A stretch of 64,000 bases of DNA, taken from Burkholderia pyrrocinia. GTDB lineage: Bacteria > Pseudomonadota > Gammaproteobacteria > Burkholderiales > Burkholderiaceae. Every line of letters begins with the position of its first letter. Within the stretch, counting starts at the first letter, position 1. The notes beneath the pieces were generated by a model that had not been told where the DNA came from, did no database searches, and was given only the letters and a program-made list of their open reading frames with translations. This document shows, in pieces, positions 20,250 through 29,469 of this stretch. The position numbers were made by a program, and so were the translations under genes. The stretch covers positions 310,001 to 374,000 of the forward strand of contig NZ_CP024904.1 of assembly GCF_003330765.1 (NCBI RefSeq), in the 5' to 3' direction.

Positions 20250-21086
20250 TTACGCGCCAATCTCCCATCGCCCATGCGGTTGCGCACGCCGGACCAGCCG
20301 CTGCGGATCGACGCCTTCCCCGTTCTTCATGCGCCTTGCCGTGGCCGCCAGCTTGAGCTCGCCGGCCCGCGCACACGCGAGGGCGCGCTCGAGCAGGATG
20401 CGCAGCGACGGCAGCCGGCGGTCGTCCTTCCATGCGAACGCGACGAAGTTGTTGTCGTCACCGCACGGAACCAGCGCATACGACGCACCGAATACCGATC
20501 TCAGCCGCTCGAGATGCTGCGGCAGCGCCGGATCGTCGTCCATCAAGTTGATCGCGAGCACGCCGGTTTCGCTCAGGCGCGCGCGGCACGCGTCGAGGAA
20601 TGCCGTGCCCGTACACCGGCCCGGCATGCCGTCGGCAACAAACGCGTCGTGCAGGATCACGTCCGTCCGGATGTCCGCCCTTTCCATATGATCGGCGCCG
20701 TCGGCGCACACTACCGTGAACCGTGCGCTATCGGCAGGAATCCTGAACACGTCGCGCAGCGCGATCACGTCCGGGTTGATCTCGACCGCGTCGATTGCCG
20801 CACCCGGCAGGTGCCGGTAGCAATACTTCGCCAGCGAGCCGCCGCCGAGCCCGAGCATGCAGATGTGCGCGGGCTCGGGCTGCAGCAGCAGGAAGCCCAT
20901 CATCACGCGCGTATAGCCGAGCTCGAGCCGGACCGGATCCCTGCGCGACATGCAGCTCTGCGTGCCGAAATGATCGAAGTGCAGCGACACCGCGTGCTGC
21001 GTCTCCAGCACGAAAGGCCGACCGTCGTTCAAGGGCGTCGACAGGAATCTGACGAACGCGTCGTAGGAAGTTCGATCCTCGGCCAT
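20250..21086 (-). CDS. Spermidine synthase-like methyltransferase-fold protein
   Basis: A 278-residue protein of the SpeE-like group. The AdoMet-fold signature is ICMLGLGGGSLAKYCYRHLP followed by AIDAVEINPDVIALRD, and DVILHDAFVADGMPG sits where SpeE has its catalytic Asp. It lacks the membrane helices of the long fused synthases. Polyamine synthase activity is an inference, and many such proteins have unknown substrates. It is convergent with the RHH gene. Confidence 0.75.
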   Translation of the reverse strand: MAEDRTSYDAFVRFLSTPLNDGRPFVLETQHAVSLHFDHFGTQSCMSRRDPVRLELGYTRVMMGFLLLQPEPAHICMLGLGGGSLAKYCYRHLPGAAIDAVEINPDVIALRDVFRIPADSARFTVVCADGADHMERADIRTDVILHDAFVADGMPGRCTGTAFLDACRARLSETGVLAINLMDDDPALPQHLERLRSVFGASYALVPCGDDNNFVAFAWKDDRRLPSLRILLERALACARAGELKLAATARRMKNGEGVDPQRLVRRAQPHGRWEIGA

Positions 21087-21129
21087 GCCCGGGTAGCCAG
21101 ATGCAAGCGGTTGATTGAAGCGTGCGCGC

Positions 21130-21474
21130 TCAGACCTTCTTCAGATAGCAGGCCTTCAGCATGAAGGCACCCATGTCGGTCTTGCAGTCGATTTCGTGAT
21201 CGCCGCCGACGATCCGGATACTCTTGACCTTGGTGCCCATCTTCAGCGTGATCGACGAGCCCTTCACGCGCAGGTCCTTGATCAGCACGACCGAATCGCC
21301 ATCCGACAACACGTTGCCGTTCGCGTCCTTGACGACGTCGCCCGCCGGTTCGTCGCCCGCGTCAGCACCGGCGCCGGCCGACCATTCGTGGCCGCAGTCC
21401 GCGCACACGGTCAGCGTGCCGTCCGGGTAAGTGTTTTCCATCGCGCATTGCGGGCAGGCGGGGGCGGCGTTCAT
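21130..21474 (-). CDS. phnA: PhnA/YjdM-family zinc-ribbon protein
   Basis: A 114-residue protein with the N-terminal zinc ribbon CPQCAMEN and VCADCGHEW, and a C-terminal SH3-like PhnA domain (VVKDANGNVLSDGDSVVLIK, then LKMGTKVKSIRIV). Despite its name, family members are not shown to act in phosphonate breakdown. The start MNAAPACPQC at 21474 has GGAAG close upstream; an ATG at 21489 is an alternative. Confidence 0.9.
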   Translation of the reverse strand: MNAAPACPQCAMENTYPDGTLTVCADCGHEWSAGAGADAGDEPAGDVVKDANGNVLSDGDSVVLIKDLRVKGSSITLKMGTKVKSIRIVGGDHEIDCKTDMGAFMLKACYLKKV

Positions 21475-21606
21475 TGCAGCTTCCATTCGGGAGGAGTTCG
21501 GGTCGTCGATAAAAAAATGCCGGGCGAGCAGGCTGCGCACCCGGGCGGCAGTGCGGTCGGGACACACCCGCCGACGGAGCGACGGGCCGCCGTCGATGCA
21601 CACGAC

Positions 21607-21647
21607 ATTATAATGCAATTCACATAACCGAACCGATGCATTATAAT
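21607..21647. promoter_or_regulatory. AT-rich inverted repeat between phnA and the HPr-like gene
   Basis: ATTATAATGCA at 21607-21617 and TGCATTATAAT at 21637-21647 form a perfect 11-bp inverted repeat with a 19-base spacer. Each arm contains TATAAT, so each can serve as a -10 box and as an operator half-site for divergent transcription of phnA and the plus-strand genes. Confidence 0.5.
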
Positions 21648-21891
21648 CCTCGACTTCACGACATTCTGCGAACTTGAAGACTGCTTCACTGCGGATGTCG
21701 GCATGTTCGCGCCGGATAGCGCGCCTCAACCACCCGATCGGCACGCCGCGACCCTGCGGGAAATCGTGAAATGCCGGCTGCCCGATGTACGCGACACGCG
21801 CCGCGCCACCGCGTTTCGCGCGTTCCCGGCGCGCTGCCGGCCCGACGCCGCGTGCCGCCCCCGACCACCCGCCCAGAGGCCTTCCAACATC

Positions 21892-22155
21892 GTGGCAACC
21901 GTTGTGTACGTTCAAATCGGCCCCGCGTGGAACCGCAATCGCGGCGGCGCCGCACGCGACGCGACCGTCGACGCGGCATGCCGCTTCGAAAGCGACATCC
22001 TGCTGATTGCGAACGGGCACAGCGGCAACGCGAAGGACGGCGGCGCAATCGCGTCGCTGCAGGTGCACGGCGGCACGGCGGCCCAGGTGCTGGCCACCGG
22101 CCCCGACGAGGAAGCGGCGCTTCACGCGCTGTTGCCCTTGCTGCAGGCGGGCTGA
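21892..22155 (+). CDS. HPr-like protein lacking the active-site histidine
   Basis: About 87 residues, the length of PTS phosphocarrier HPr. The C-terminal two thirds (ACRFESDILLIANGHSGNAKD, then ASLQVHGGTAAQVLATGPDEEAALHALL) match the HPr fold. Where HPr has GLHARPA, this protein reads RNRGGAAR, with no phosphorylatable histidine. It is therefore probably a regulatory or structural paralogue. The GTG start at 21892 is chosen by comparison with HPr length; an ATG frame from 21703 adds 63 proline/arginine-rich residues. Confidence 0.6.
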   Translation: MATVVYVQIGPAWNRNRGGAARDATVDAACRFESDILLIANGHSGNAKDGGAIASLQVHGGTAAQVLATGPDEEAALHALLPLLQAG

Positions 22156-22220
22156 CGCTTGCAGCGTCAATCTCACGGCATTGCGCCGTCCACTCCGAAT
22201 CTCCATTCCCCGAGGAAGCG

Positions 22221-22442
22221 ATGAGCGACAACGACACGTCAAACACCCCCAACCTGTCAGCCTCCGCAATCTGGGCGCTCGAACGCCTCGCCGACGTTCG
22301 CTATGGCCGCGATGCGCCGGCACTCGGCTGGTCGATCGCGCGGGAACTCGTCAGCGCAGGCTTCGTCAGCCACCCCGTGCACGGCCGCTCCGGCGCGTCG
22401 ATCACGACCGAAGGTCGGACCTTCCTGAAAAGCCGGAAGTAG
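22221..22442 (+). CDS. Hypothetical small protein
   Basis: A 73-residue protein with GAGGAAG directly before the ATG. It starts MSDNDTSNTPNLSASAIWAL and ends ASITTEGRTFLKSRK. The helix-rich middle followed by an ITTEGRTFL strand resembles a winged-helix fragment, but no family is recognised. It lies 65 bases after the HPr-like gene in the same direction. Confidence 0.6.
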   Translation: MSDNDTSNTPNLSASAIWALERLADVRYGRDAPALGWSIARELVSAGFVSHPVHGRSGASITTEGRTFLKSRK

Positions 22443-22627
22443 ATCGCCTGCGCCCCGCCGGACTTGGAGCCGGTGCCGGATGCCGACGATCGCGAGCCGT
22501 CGCGCATTCGATTGAAACTTTTGAGCATTTATTTGGCGATTTTACGTCTTACAAGGATCAATCTGCGCTTCTAAAGTGGAGTCACCCCGAACGAACGGGC
22601 CTCAACTTTCCGATCAAGGAGCCAGTC

Positions 22628-23170
22628 ATGAGCCGCATCGCCATTCCCGCCATCGAATCCGCCACCGGCGCAACCGCCGACGTGTACGCACAAGTCCGCA
22701 AGATCGCCGGCGGCACCGTCCCCAACCTGTTCGCCGCCGTCGGCCATCTCGCGCCGAACGCGCTCGCGGCCGTACTCAACGCCGAAGGCGTGCTCGCCGG
22801 CGGCACGTTGAGCAAGCAGGATCTCGAAACGATCAAGCTGCTCGTCAGCGCCGACACCGGGTGTGACTACTGCGTCGCCGCGCACAACCTGCTCGGCAAG
22901 ATGACCGGCTTGTCGGCCGACGCGCTGCGCGCGATTCGCTCGAGCCAGCCGAATACCGGCGACGCGAAGCGCGACGCGCTGATCCGCTTCGTGCTGAACC
23001 TGCAACGGACCAGCGGCACGATCGCGGACGACGAATTCGCGGCGATCCGCGAAGCCGGCTACACGGACGCGCAACTCGCGGAAATCTCGCTCGCGATCGC
23101 GCTGACGATCTTCACCAACACGTTCAACCGCATCAACGACACGGTCGTCGATTTCCCGCCCGTGAAGTAA
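22628..23170 (+). CDS. Carboxymuconolactone decarboxylase / AhpD-like protein
   Basis: A 180-residue protein of the CMD/AhpD family. It has the redox motif CDYCVAAHNLLGKMTGLS (CxxC with the following His) near residues 79-83, and two conserved helical stretches on either side. It probably acts as a small-molecule peroxidase or disulfide-relay partner rather than a true decarboxylase. AAGGAG at 22616-22621 fixes the start. The peroxiredoxin gene follows on the same strand about 300 bases later, consistent with an oxidative-stress pairing. Confidence 0.88.
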   Translation: MSRIAIPAIESATGATADVYAQVRKIAGGTVPNLFAAVGHLAPNALAAVLNAEGVLAGGTLSKQDLETIKLLVSADTGCDYCVAAHNLLGKMTGLSADALRAIRSSQPNTGDAKRDALIRFVLNLQRTSGTIADDEFAAIREAGYTDAQLAEISLAIALTIFTNTFNRINDTVVDFPPVK

Positions 23171-23465
23171 GCACCGCGGTATCGCCGGCATTCGGGACGG
23201 CATCCGGTCCCGATGCCGGCTCCCGCCTCCCGCCTCCCGCCTCCGTTTCGACCGCGCCCGTCGCCGGCCCCGTTGCCGCGACGGGCGCGCTGCGTCGATG
23301 ACTGCGATGGCGCCGGATATGCCGCCCCATTCCCGCCGGGAATGGAAGTTATGCGCGGGCGCCCGCTACCGACGCGACAGCGCTTCGCCGAAGATGGGTT
23401 CCACGACGAGCCGATCGCTCGCCCGCCACGCAACCCGACTTCCATCCACGCACAGGAGATTCGCC

Positions 23466-24134
23466 ATGTCGCTCCAGGACAAACTCGACGCATTCAAGGC
23501 CGACTTCAAGGCCGGCAAGCCGCCGTACAACGCGCCGCCCGAAATCCACCCGATCATGGAACGCGCGACAGCCGAACTGATCGCGAGCGGCCAGGCCGCC
23601 CGCGCAATCAAGGCCGGCGATCCAGCACCGACGTTCCGCCTGAAGGACCAGGACGGCAACGACGTGTCCTCGGCCGACCTGCTCGCGAAGGGGCCGCTCG
23701 TCGTCACGTTCTATCGCGGCGTCTGGTGCCCGTATTGCAACCTCGAACTGCAGGCGCTGAACGAAGCGTTGCCGCAGCTCCAGGCGCTCGGCGCGCACGT
23801 GGTCGCGATTTCGCCGCAGACGGCCGTCAACAGCCGCAAGTCCGTCCGCACGAATCATCTCGACTTCCCCGTGCTGGGCGACGTGAACGGCGAGACGGGC
23901 GCGGCGTTCGGCCTGCGCTTCAACCTGCCCGACTATCTGGTCGACCTGTACAAGATGCTGAAGAACGACCTGCCGGCATTCAACAACGATCCTGGCTGGA
24001 CGCTGCCGATGCCGGCACGCTACGTGATCGGTCAGGACGGCGTCGTGCTGTACTCGGAAGTCAATCCCGACTACACGCATCGCCCCGATCCGTCGGACAT
24101 GTTCCCGGTCATCGAAAAGGCCGTGCACGCCTGA
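23466..24134 (+). CDS. Peroxiredoxin-like (AhpC/TSA family) protein
   Basis: A 222-residue thioredoxin-fold protein. The catalytic site is VTFYRGVWCPYCNLELQAL, with a CPYC motif near residues 86-89, and the C-terminal part contains DPGWTLPMPARYVIGQDG. It would reduce peroxides using thiols, perhaps through the AhpD-like neighbour. AGGAG lies 8 bases before ATG 23466. It is followed by an SDR gene on the same strand. Confidence 0.86.
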   Translation: MSLQDKLDAFKADFKAGKPPYNAPPEIHPIMERATAELIASGQAARAIKAGDPAPTFRLKDQDGNDVSSADLLAKGPLVVTFYRGVWCPYCNLELQALNEALPQLQALGAHVVAISPQTAVNSRKSVRTNHLDFPVLGDVNGETGAAFGLRFNLPDYLVDLYKMLKNDLPAFNNDPGWTLPMPARYVIGQDGVVLYSEVNPDYTHRPDPSDMFPVIEKAVHA

Positions 24135-24205
24135 GCGCGAGTCGCCGCGCCACCGCACGTGGCGCGGCGGCTGCTCCTGCCTTGTAGTTCAATTTGGAGT
24201 CCTTC

Positions 24206-24922
24206 ATGACTGCACGCACTTTTCTCGTCACCGGCGCGACCAAGGGGATCGGACGCGCGCTTTCCGAACGGCTCGTGCGCACCGGGCATCGCGTCATCGG
24301 CCTCGCGCGCGACGGCGCGGATTTCCCGGGCGAACTCGTTCGCGTCGATCTCGCCGACAGCCGGGCGACCGATGCCGCGCTGAAAGCGCTCGTGCAGCGG
24401 CACACGATCGACGGCATCGTGAACAATGTCGGCCTCGTGCGCCCGCAGTCCGTCGGCGACGTCACGCTCGACGACCTCGACGACGTACTCGCGCTGAACC
24501 TGCATCCGGCCGTCCAGACCGTCCAGGCGCTGCTGCCCGGCATGCGCGAGCGCGGCTGGGGCCGCGTCGTCAACATTTCCAGCCTGACCGTGCTCGGCAT
24601 CGTGCAGCGAACCGCGTATGCGGCGGCGAAAGCCGCGCTCGTGAGCTTTTCGCGATCGTGGGCGCTGGAACTCGCGAGCACGGGCATCACGGTCAACGCG
24701 GTGGCGCCCGGGCCGACCGAAACGGAACTGTTCCGCGCCAACAATGCACCGGGCAGCGAGGGCGAGCGGCGCTATCTCGCCGCCGTCCCGATGGGACGCT
24801 TCGGCAAGCCCGACGAAATCGCGGCGACGATCGCGTTCCTGCTGTCGGACGACGCCGGCTTCATGACGGGGCAAACGCTCTACGTCGACGGCGGCGCGTC
24901 GATCGGCAAGGCAGCGTTCTGA
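24206..24922 (+). CDS. Short-chain dehydrogenase/reductase
   Basis: A 238-residue classical SDR. The cofactor motif is VTGATKGIGRAL, then IVNNVG, the catalytic Ser in VVNISSLTVLG, the YxxxK pair in TAYAAAKAAL, the PG motif VAPGPTETELF, and a C-terminal GGASIG. It is likely an oxidoreductase of a small ketone or alcohol. The TTGGAG sequence upstream acts as the ribosome site for ATG 24206, not as a TTG start. The gene is convergent with the LysR regulator at 24969. Confidence 0.9.
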   Translation: MTARTFLVTGATKGIGRALSERLVRTGHRVIGLARDGADFPGELVRVDLADSRATDAALKALVQRHTIDGIVNNVGLVRPQSVGDVTLDDLDDVLALNLHPAVQTVQALLPGMRERGWGRVVNISSLTVLGIVQRTAYAAAKAALVSFSRSWALELASTGITVNAVAPGPTETELFRANNAPGSEGERRYLAAVPMGRFGKPDEIAATIAFLLSDDAGFMTGQTLYVDGGASIGKAAF

Positions 24923-24968
24923 GCGGCGGCCGCGGTTCGACGGAACCGGTGCCCCTGCCCGGGCACCT

Positions 24969-25874
24969 TCATCGCACCGGCGCCGGCTCGCCCTCCGCCA
25001 GCGCCTGTTCGACGAATTCGACGAACGCGCGGGCGCGGGCCGTCACGAGCCGACCGGCCGGAAACACGGCCCACAGGTCGACCGGCGGCAGTTCCCAGTC
25101 GGTCAGCACGGCCTGCACGGCGCCGGACGCGAGCTCGGGCGAGAACATCCAGCGCGACGCGACCGCCAGCCCCATGCCGCCGATCACGGCGGTCCGCATC
25201 CCTTCGGCCGCGCTCACGCGCAGCCGCCCGGAAACCGCCACCGCGACTTCGGCACCGTTACGGCTGAACGACCAGGCTTCGCCGCCGCCACGCTGCGAAT
25301 ACACGATCGCCTGGTGACGGGCGAGATCGGCCGGCGCTTTCGGGATGCCCGCCCGCGCGAAATACGCCGGCGTGCCGACGACGAGCCGCGGGCTGCGCGC
25401 AATGCGGCGCGCGATCATCGACGAGTCGATCAGCGTGCCCATCCGCAGCGCGACGTCGGTGCCCTCTTCCAGCAGGTCGATGTTGCGGTCGTCGAGCGCG
25501 AGGTCGATCTCCAGATCGGGATGACGGCTCAGGAACGTGTCGAGCAGCGGCAGCACATGCAGGCACGTGAAGCTCACGGCGGCGCTCACGCGCAGCTTGC
25601 CGGACAGGCTCGCAGACGCATCGCGCACCACGTGCTCGGCCTGGTCGGCCTCGCGGATCGCCAGCTTCGCGTGTTCGTAGAAACGCTGTCCGGCGTCGGT
25701 CGTCGTCAACCCGCGCGTCGAGCGCAGCAGCAGGCGCACGCCGAGCCGCTCCTCGAGCTGCGCGATCGACTTCGAGATGGCCGGCTGGCCGAGATTCATC
25801 CGCTTCGCGGCCGCCGAGAACGAACCCGCTTCCACGACGCTGACGTAGGTTTCCATTGCCGCGAGTCGATCCAT
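24969..25874 (-). CDS. LysR-family transcriptional regulator
   Basis: A 301-residue LTTR. The N-terminal HTH (TYVSVVEAGSFSAAAKRMNL, then PAISKSIAQLEERLGVRLLLR) is followed by a substrate-binding domain with LRVSAAVSFTCLHVLPLLDTF. It is of the CrgA/DsdC-like subgroup that often regulates adjacent oxidoreductases. GGAG precedes the ATG at 25874. Its target may be the convergent SDR or a gene elsewhere. Confidence 0.9.
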   Translation of the reverse strand: MDRLAAMETYVSVVEAGSFSAAAKRMNLGQPAISKSIAQLEERLGVRLLLRSTRGLTTTDAGQRFYEHAKLAIREADQAEHVVRDASASLSGKLRVSAAVSFTCLHVLPLLDTFLSRHPDLEIDLALDDRNIDLLEEGTDVALRMGTLIDSSMIARRIARSPRLVVGTPAYFARAGIPKAPADLARHQAIVYSQRGGGEAWSFSRNGAEVAVAVSGRLRVSAAEGMRTAVIGGMGLAVASRWMFSPELASGAVQAVLTDWELPPVDLWAVFPAGRLVTARARAFVEFVEQALAEGEPAPVR

Positions 25875-26110
25875 GCGCTGCTTCTCCGTGTCCGTGTTCA
25901 GTGCGGCATCGCCGTTCGGCACGCGCTGCGTGTGTCGGCAGCCACCCGCGCAAATTGTAGTACGGTGCTCCCGTCTCGCCCGCCGGCCGTGCGGTTCGCC
26001 GGAATAGCAGCTATCGCCGCGAGCCGGCTTCTTCAGCGCGCGGCCCGCGCGCGCATTGAAGGTGTCACGCGCCGCGGCGGCAAACGCAGCGAGCACCGCC
26101 CGCTTCCTGC

Positions 26111-27112
26111 CTACTCCGCGTCGCCGGCGACGCGATCGTCCGGTGCCGCTGCGCCGCGCCGGTCGCCGCGCGACTGGCGCCGCCAGTCGCCGGGCGTCAT
26201 CCCCGCCCAGCGCGTGAAGACGCGGCGAAAGGCGGCCACCGACTGGTAACCGACGTCGGCTGACACGGCCTCCGCGCTGGCCGATGGCTGGCGCAACGCA
26301 TTCGCGGCGAGGCTCATCCGGATGTCCATCAGCAGGTCGGCGGCCGAGTGCCCGAGCTTCGACTGGAAATGACGCATGAAGGTCGCGCGCGACATGCTGC
26401 ACAGCGCGGCCAGCTCGGGCAGCGTCCACGGCCTCGCCGGATCGTCGAGCATCGCGACGATCGCGGGCGCGAGGCGCGGATGGCCGGCCAGTGCCAGCAG
26501 GCCGGTCGGCGCCTGCCCCGAATCGCTGATCGCGCGCAGCGCGAGCGCAAACAGCGCTGCCGACAGTGCGTTCAGGATCGCGAGACCGCCGAGCTGCTGC
26601 TCGAGCGATTCCGCGCGCATCAGTTCCACGAGGGCGGTCAGCCGCGCGGTGGCGGCCAGCGCATCGGGCGTCCGGCTGTCCGCCGCCGCGCGCACGACGA
26701 GATCCGGCGGCAGATGACGCCGGATCAACCGGTCGTGCGGCGGCGCGACCACGAAACGCCCGCACAGCATGTCCAGCCGCTCGCCCGTGCCCGCGTTCTC
26801 GCCGATCAGGACGTGACCGCCGGGCCGCGCGAACGCCGGCACCGGCGGCAGCCCGCTGCCGTCGTGCAGCACGTGCGGGGAGCCGTGCGGCAACAGCACG
26901 AGGTCGCCGCCGCCGAGTTCGCGCACCGTGCCGTCGTCGGGATTCTCGAGGATCGCGCGGCCGCGCAGCACGACGTGGTACGGAATCTCGCGCGCCGGCG
27001 ACCGCTCGTACGTGATCGCCCACGGCGCGCCGAACGCGCAGCGGATTTCGAGCTTCCCCGTGACCGTGACGAGCGCCATGAAGCGGCTGAGCCAGTCGAA
27101 TTCGAGCGTCAT
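26111..27112 (-). CDS. AraC-family regulator with cupin sensor
   Basis: A 333-residue regulator. The N-terminal cupin_6 domain (residues 1-180, e.g. VVLRGRAILENPDDG and GGDLVLLPHGSPHVL) senses a ligand. The C-terminal double HTH carries LPELAALCSMSRATFMRHF and SVAAFRRVFTRWAGMTPGDW. It is divergent from an ene-reductase gene, its most likely target, and direct repeats lie between them. The C-terminal tail is arginine- and aspartate-rich. Confidence 0.9.
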   Translation of the reverse strand: MTLEFDWLSRFMALVTVTGKLEIRCAFGAPWAITYERSPAREIPYHVVLRGRAILENPDDGTVRELGGGDLVLLPHGSPHVLHDGSGLPPVPAFARPGGHVLIGENAGTGERLDMLCGRFVVAPPHDRLIRRHLPPDLVVRAAADSRTPDALAATARLTALVELMRAESLEQQLGGLAILNALSAALFALALRAISDSGQAPTGLLALAGHPRLAPAIVAMLDDPARPWTLPELAALCSMSRATFMRHFQSKLGHSAADLLMDIRMSLAANALRQPSASAEAVSADVGYQSVAAFRRVFTRWAGMTPGDWRRQSRGDRRGAAAPDDRVAGDAE

Positions 27113-27168
27113 GTCGAGTGGTGGAGGCAGATCGGGAATGCGGCGCGCGCACGACGCGCGCTGCGTGA

Positions 27169-27205
27169 AAGCCCGATTATCGCGCGGGAAGCCCGAGTAA
27201 TCGCG
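27169..27205 (+). promoter_or_regulatory. Direct repeats, candidate AraC operator
   Basis: AAGCCCGATTATCGCG at 27169 and AAGCCCGAGTAATCGCG at 27189 are near-identical direct repeats, 20 bases apart start to start, that is two helical turns. AraC-type activators bind such tandem half-sites. They lie between the AraC gene and the ene-reductase it probably controls. Confidence 0.55.
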
Positions 27206-27342
27206 TCCGGCCGCGTTGCGGGCGGCGGCAGCGCGCGGGTTATTCCGCGGGGGAATGGGTTTTATCGCCCCGACCGGTCTTCTGACGAACGGCGTTCGGG
27301 ACGACCATCGAGTCGTCCAACACCCGTTCCAAGGAGAACACG

Positions 27343-28461
27343 ATGAACAAGCTGTTCAATCCGCTGAAGCTCGGTCCCGTCACACTCAACCACCGTGTCG
27401 TGCATGCGCCGGTGACCCGGATGCGCAGCGGACCGGGCAACGTGCCGGGCGACCTGATGGTCGAGTACTACACGCAGCGCGCGACCGATGGCGGCCTGCT
27501 GATCACGGACGCCACCGCGATCTCGCCGCTCGCGATCGCATACGTAGACGCACCGGGGATCTATACCGACGCCCAGGTCGCGGGCTGGAAGCGTGTCGTC
27601 GACGCCGTGCATGCGAAAGGCGCGCGCATCTTCCTGCAGCTCTGGCATGCGGGCCGTCAGGCCCATCCGGCCAACACCGGCGGCGTGACGCCCATCGCGC
27701 CGTCCGCGCGGCGCTCGCTCGAGCATGCGGCGATCCGCGACGCGCACGGTGCGATCGCCGAAGCCGAGCTCGTCGAGCCTCGTCCGCTCGCGCTGCACGA
27801 GATCCCGGGCATCGTCGAGCAATTTCGCGCCGGCGCGCAACGCGCGAAGGCCGCCGGTTTCGACGGGGTCGAACTGCACGCGGCGAACGGCTACCTGCTC
27901 GACCAGTTCCTGCTCGACGGTGCGAACGACCGCACCGATGCCTATGGCGGCCCGATCGAGAATCGCGCGCGATTCCTGTTCGAAGTCGTCGATGCGGCGG
28001 TGTCCGTCTGGGGCGCCGGCCGCGTCGCGGTACGGCTGTCGCCGAGCGGCTCGTACGGCACGGTATCCGACAGCGATCCGCACGCGACCTTCGGTTATGT
28101 CGCGCTGCGCCTGAACGACTACGGCCTCGCGTATCTGCACGTGATCGAGCCGCGGATTCGCGGCAACGAGGAAAACGCGGCCGCGAGCGAACACGACGTG
28201 TCGGCGAAGGATCTGCGCCAGGCGTTCCACGGCACGATCGTCGCGGCAGGCGGCTTCACGCGCGACAACGCGGAACAGATCCTCGCGGACGGTCACGCCG
28301 ACCTCGTCGCGTTCGGCCGCATGTTCGTCTCGAACCCCGATCTGCCGGAACGGCTCAGGACCGGCGCGCCGCTGACGCGCTACGATCGCGCGACATTCTA
28401 TGGCGGCGATGCGCGCGGGTATACGGACTATCCGTTTCATCGGGAAGCATCGGCTGCATGA
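27343..28461 (+). CDS. Old Yellow Enzyme family alkene reductase
   Basis: FMN-dependent ene-reductase (NemA-like), 372 residues. It has PVTRMRS near the N-terminus, LWHAGRQAHP, and the active site ELHAANGYLLDQFL with the His-x-x-Asn pair and the tyrosine proton donor. The phosphate-binding region is VAAGGFTRDNAEQ, then VAFGRMFVSNPDLPERL. It reduces activated C=C bonds and nitro compounds. AAGGAG ends 7 bases before the ATG. Likely induced by the adjacent divergent AraC protein. Confidence 0.93.
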   Translation: MNKLFNPLKLGPVTLNHRVVHAPVTRMRSGPGNVPGDLMVEYYTQRATDGGLLITDATAISPLAIAYVDAPGIYTDAQVAGWKRVVDAVHAKGARIFLQLWHAGRQAHPANTGGVTPIAPSARRSLEHAAIRDAHGAIAEAELVEPRPLALHEIPGIVEQFRAGAQRAKAAGFDGVELHAANGYLLDQFLLDGANDRTDAYGGPIENRARFLFEVVDAAVSVWGAGRVAVRLSPSGSYGTVSDSDPHATFGYVALRLNDYGLAYLHVIEPRIRGNEENAAASEHDVSAKDLRQAFHGTIVAAGGFTRDNAEQILADGHADLVAFGRMFVSNPDLPERLRTGAPLTRYDRATFYGGDARGYTDYPFHREASAA

Positions 28462-28664
28462 TGCCGACGATGGTCAGCGGCGACAGGTGGCGGCCCGCAT
28501 GTCGGCGCGGCAGTCCACGCGGCCAGTCTGGAGGACATGCCGCGCGAACCATCGGCGTTGCGCGCGCTCACCGCGGCAAGGGGGTTTGATATCATTTCAG
28601 CGCTCTGCCTTGCCGGCCATCAGATCGCTGGCGGCTCAGCGTTCACCCCCTTCCGGAAACCACG

Positions 28665-29204
28665 ATGCCGCCCGTCTCCTCCCCGCCCGTTCTCGACACG
28701 CCGCGACTCGTCCTCGAAGGCCATCCGCTCGGCGACTTCGACGCGCTCGCCGCGATGTGGGCCGAGCCGGACGTCGTCGCGCACATCTTCAACGGCGAGC
28801 CGTCTGCGCCGCGCGACTCGTGGATGCGCATGCTCGCGTATCGCGGGCTGTGGCCGCTGCTCGGCTACGGATACTGGGCGATTCGCGAGAAGGCGTCGGG
28901 CCGCTATGTCGGCGATCTCGGTTTCGCGGATTTCCACCGGAACATCGAGCCGTCGGTTCGCGGCGTGCCAGAAGCCGGCTGGGCGCTCGCGACCTGGGCG
29001 CACGGCAAAGGCTACGCGACCGAGGCGCTCGCAGCCGCGCTCGCGTGGCTCGATGCGCAGCAACGGTTCGAGCGCAGCGTGTGCTTGATCGCACCGACCA
29101 ACGTTACGTCGATCCGTGTAGCTGAGAAAGCCGGTTACGGCGAGCCGACGCGCATCCGCTTCAACGACGCCGATTCGTTGATGTTTTCGCGCAAGAGCCG
29201 GTAG
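28665..29204 (+). CDS. GNAT-family N-acetyltransferase
   Basis: A 179-residue RimJ/RimL-like acetyltransferase. The N-terminus TPRLVLEGHPLGDFD is followed by the acetyl-CoA-binding block GWALATWAHGKGYATEALAAAL near residues 105-126, and by NVTSIRVAEKAGYGEP. The substrate is unknown. It stands alone on the plus strand. Confidence 0.88.
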   Translation: MPPVSSPPVLDTPRLVLEGHPLGDFDALAAMWAEPDVVAHIFNGEPSAPRDSWMRMLAYRGLWPLLGYGYWAIREKASGRYVGDLGFADFHRNIEPSVRGVPEAGWALATWAHGKGYATEALAAALAWLDAQQRFERSVCLIAPTNVTSIRVAEKAGYGEPTRIRFNDADSLMFSRKSR

Positions 29205-29234
29205 ACGCGGGCGTCCCGGCCTCCGGTAGCCGAG

Positions 29235-29411
29235 TCACTCCGCTACCGGTTCGTAGAAATGCTTGAAGAGGCTGGTGTCCATCGGCCAGCAGTTACCGCG
29301 TTCATCGAGCAGGATCCAGTCGCCCGGCTTCACCGAACGCCAGCCTTCCGGCGTCGCGACCGCCCACGTGCCGTGACGGGTCTCCACCCGGTCATGGTCG
29401 CGGTTGCCTGA
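29235..29411 (-). pseudogene. Truncated PGDYG-domain gene fragment
   Basis: The last roughly 58 codons of a minus-strand reading end in VKPGDWILLDERGNCWPMD and FKHFYEPVAE with a stop at 29235. This is the PGDYG-type domain pattern (a hydrophobic PGDW core and a tyrosine-rich end). Upstream an in-frame stop at 29412 cuts the reading and no start with a ribosome site is present, so this is a 3' remnant. Confidence 0.5.
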
Positions 29412-29469
29412 TCACGCACCCTCGCCAGCTCCGCGCCAGATATCGCGCCGAACCGTTTCGGCCGAAGGC

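Noticed and set aside
21703..21891. N-terminal extension of the HPr-like protein from ATG 21703
   Set aside because: The added 63 residues are proline/arginine-rich and do not fit the family length.
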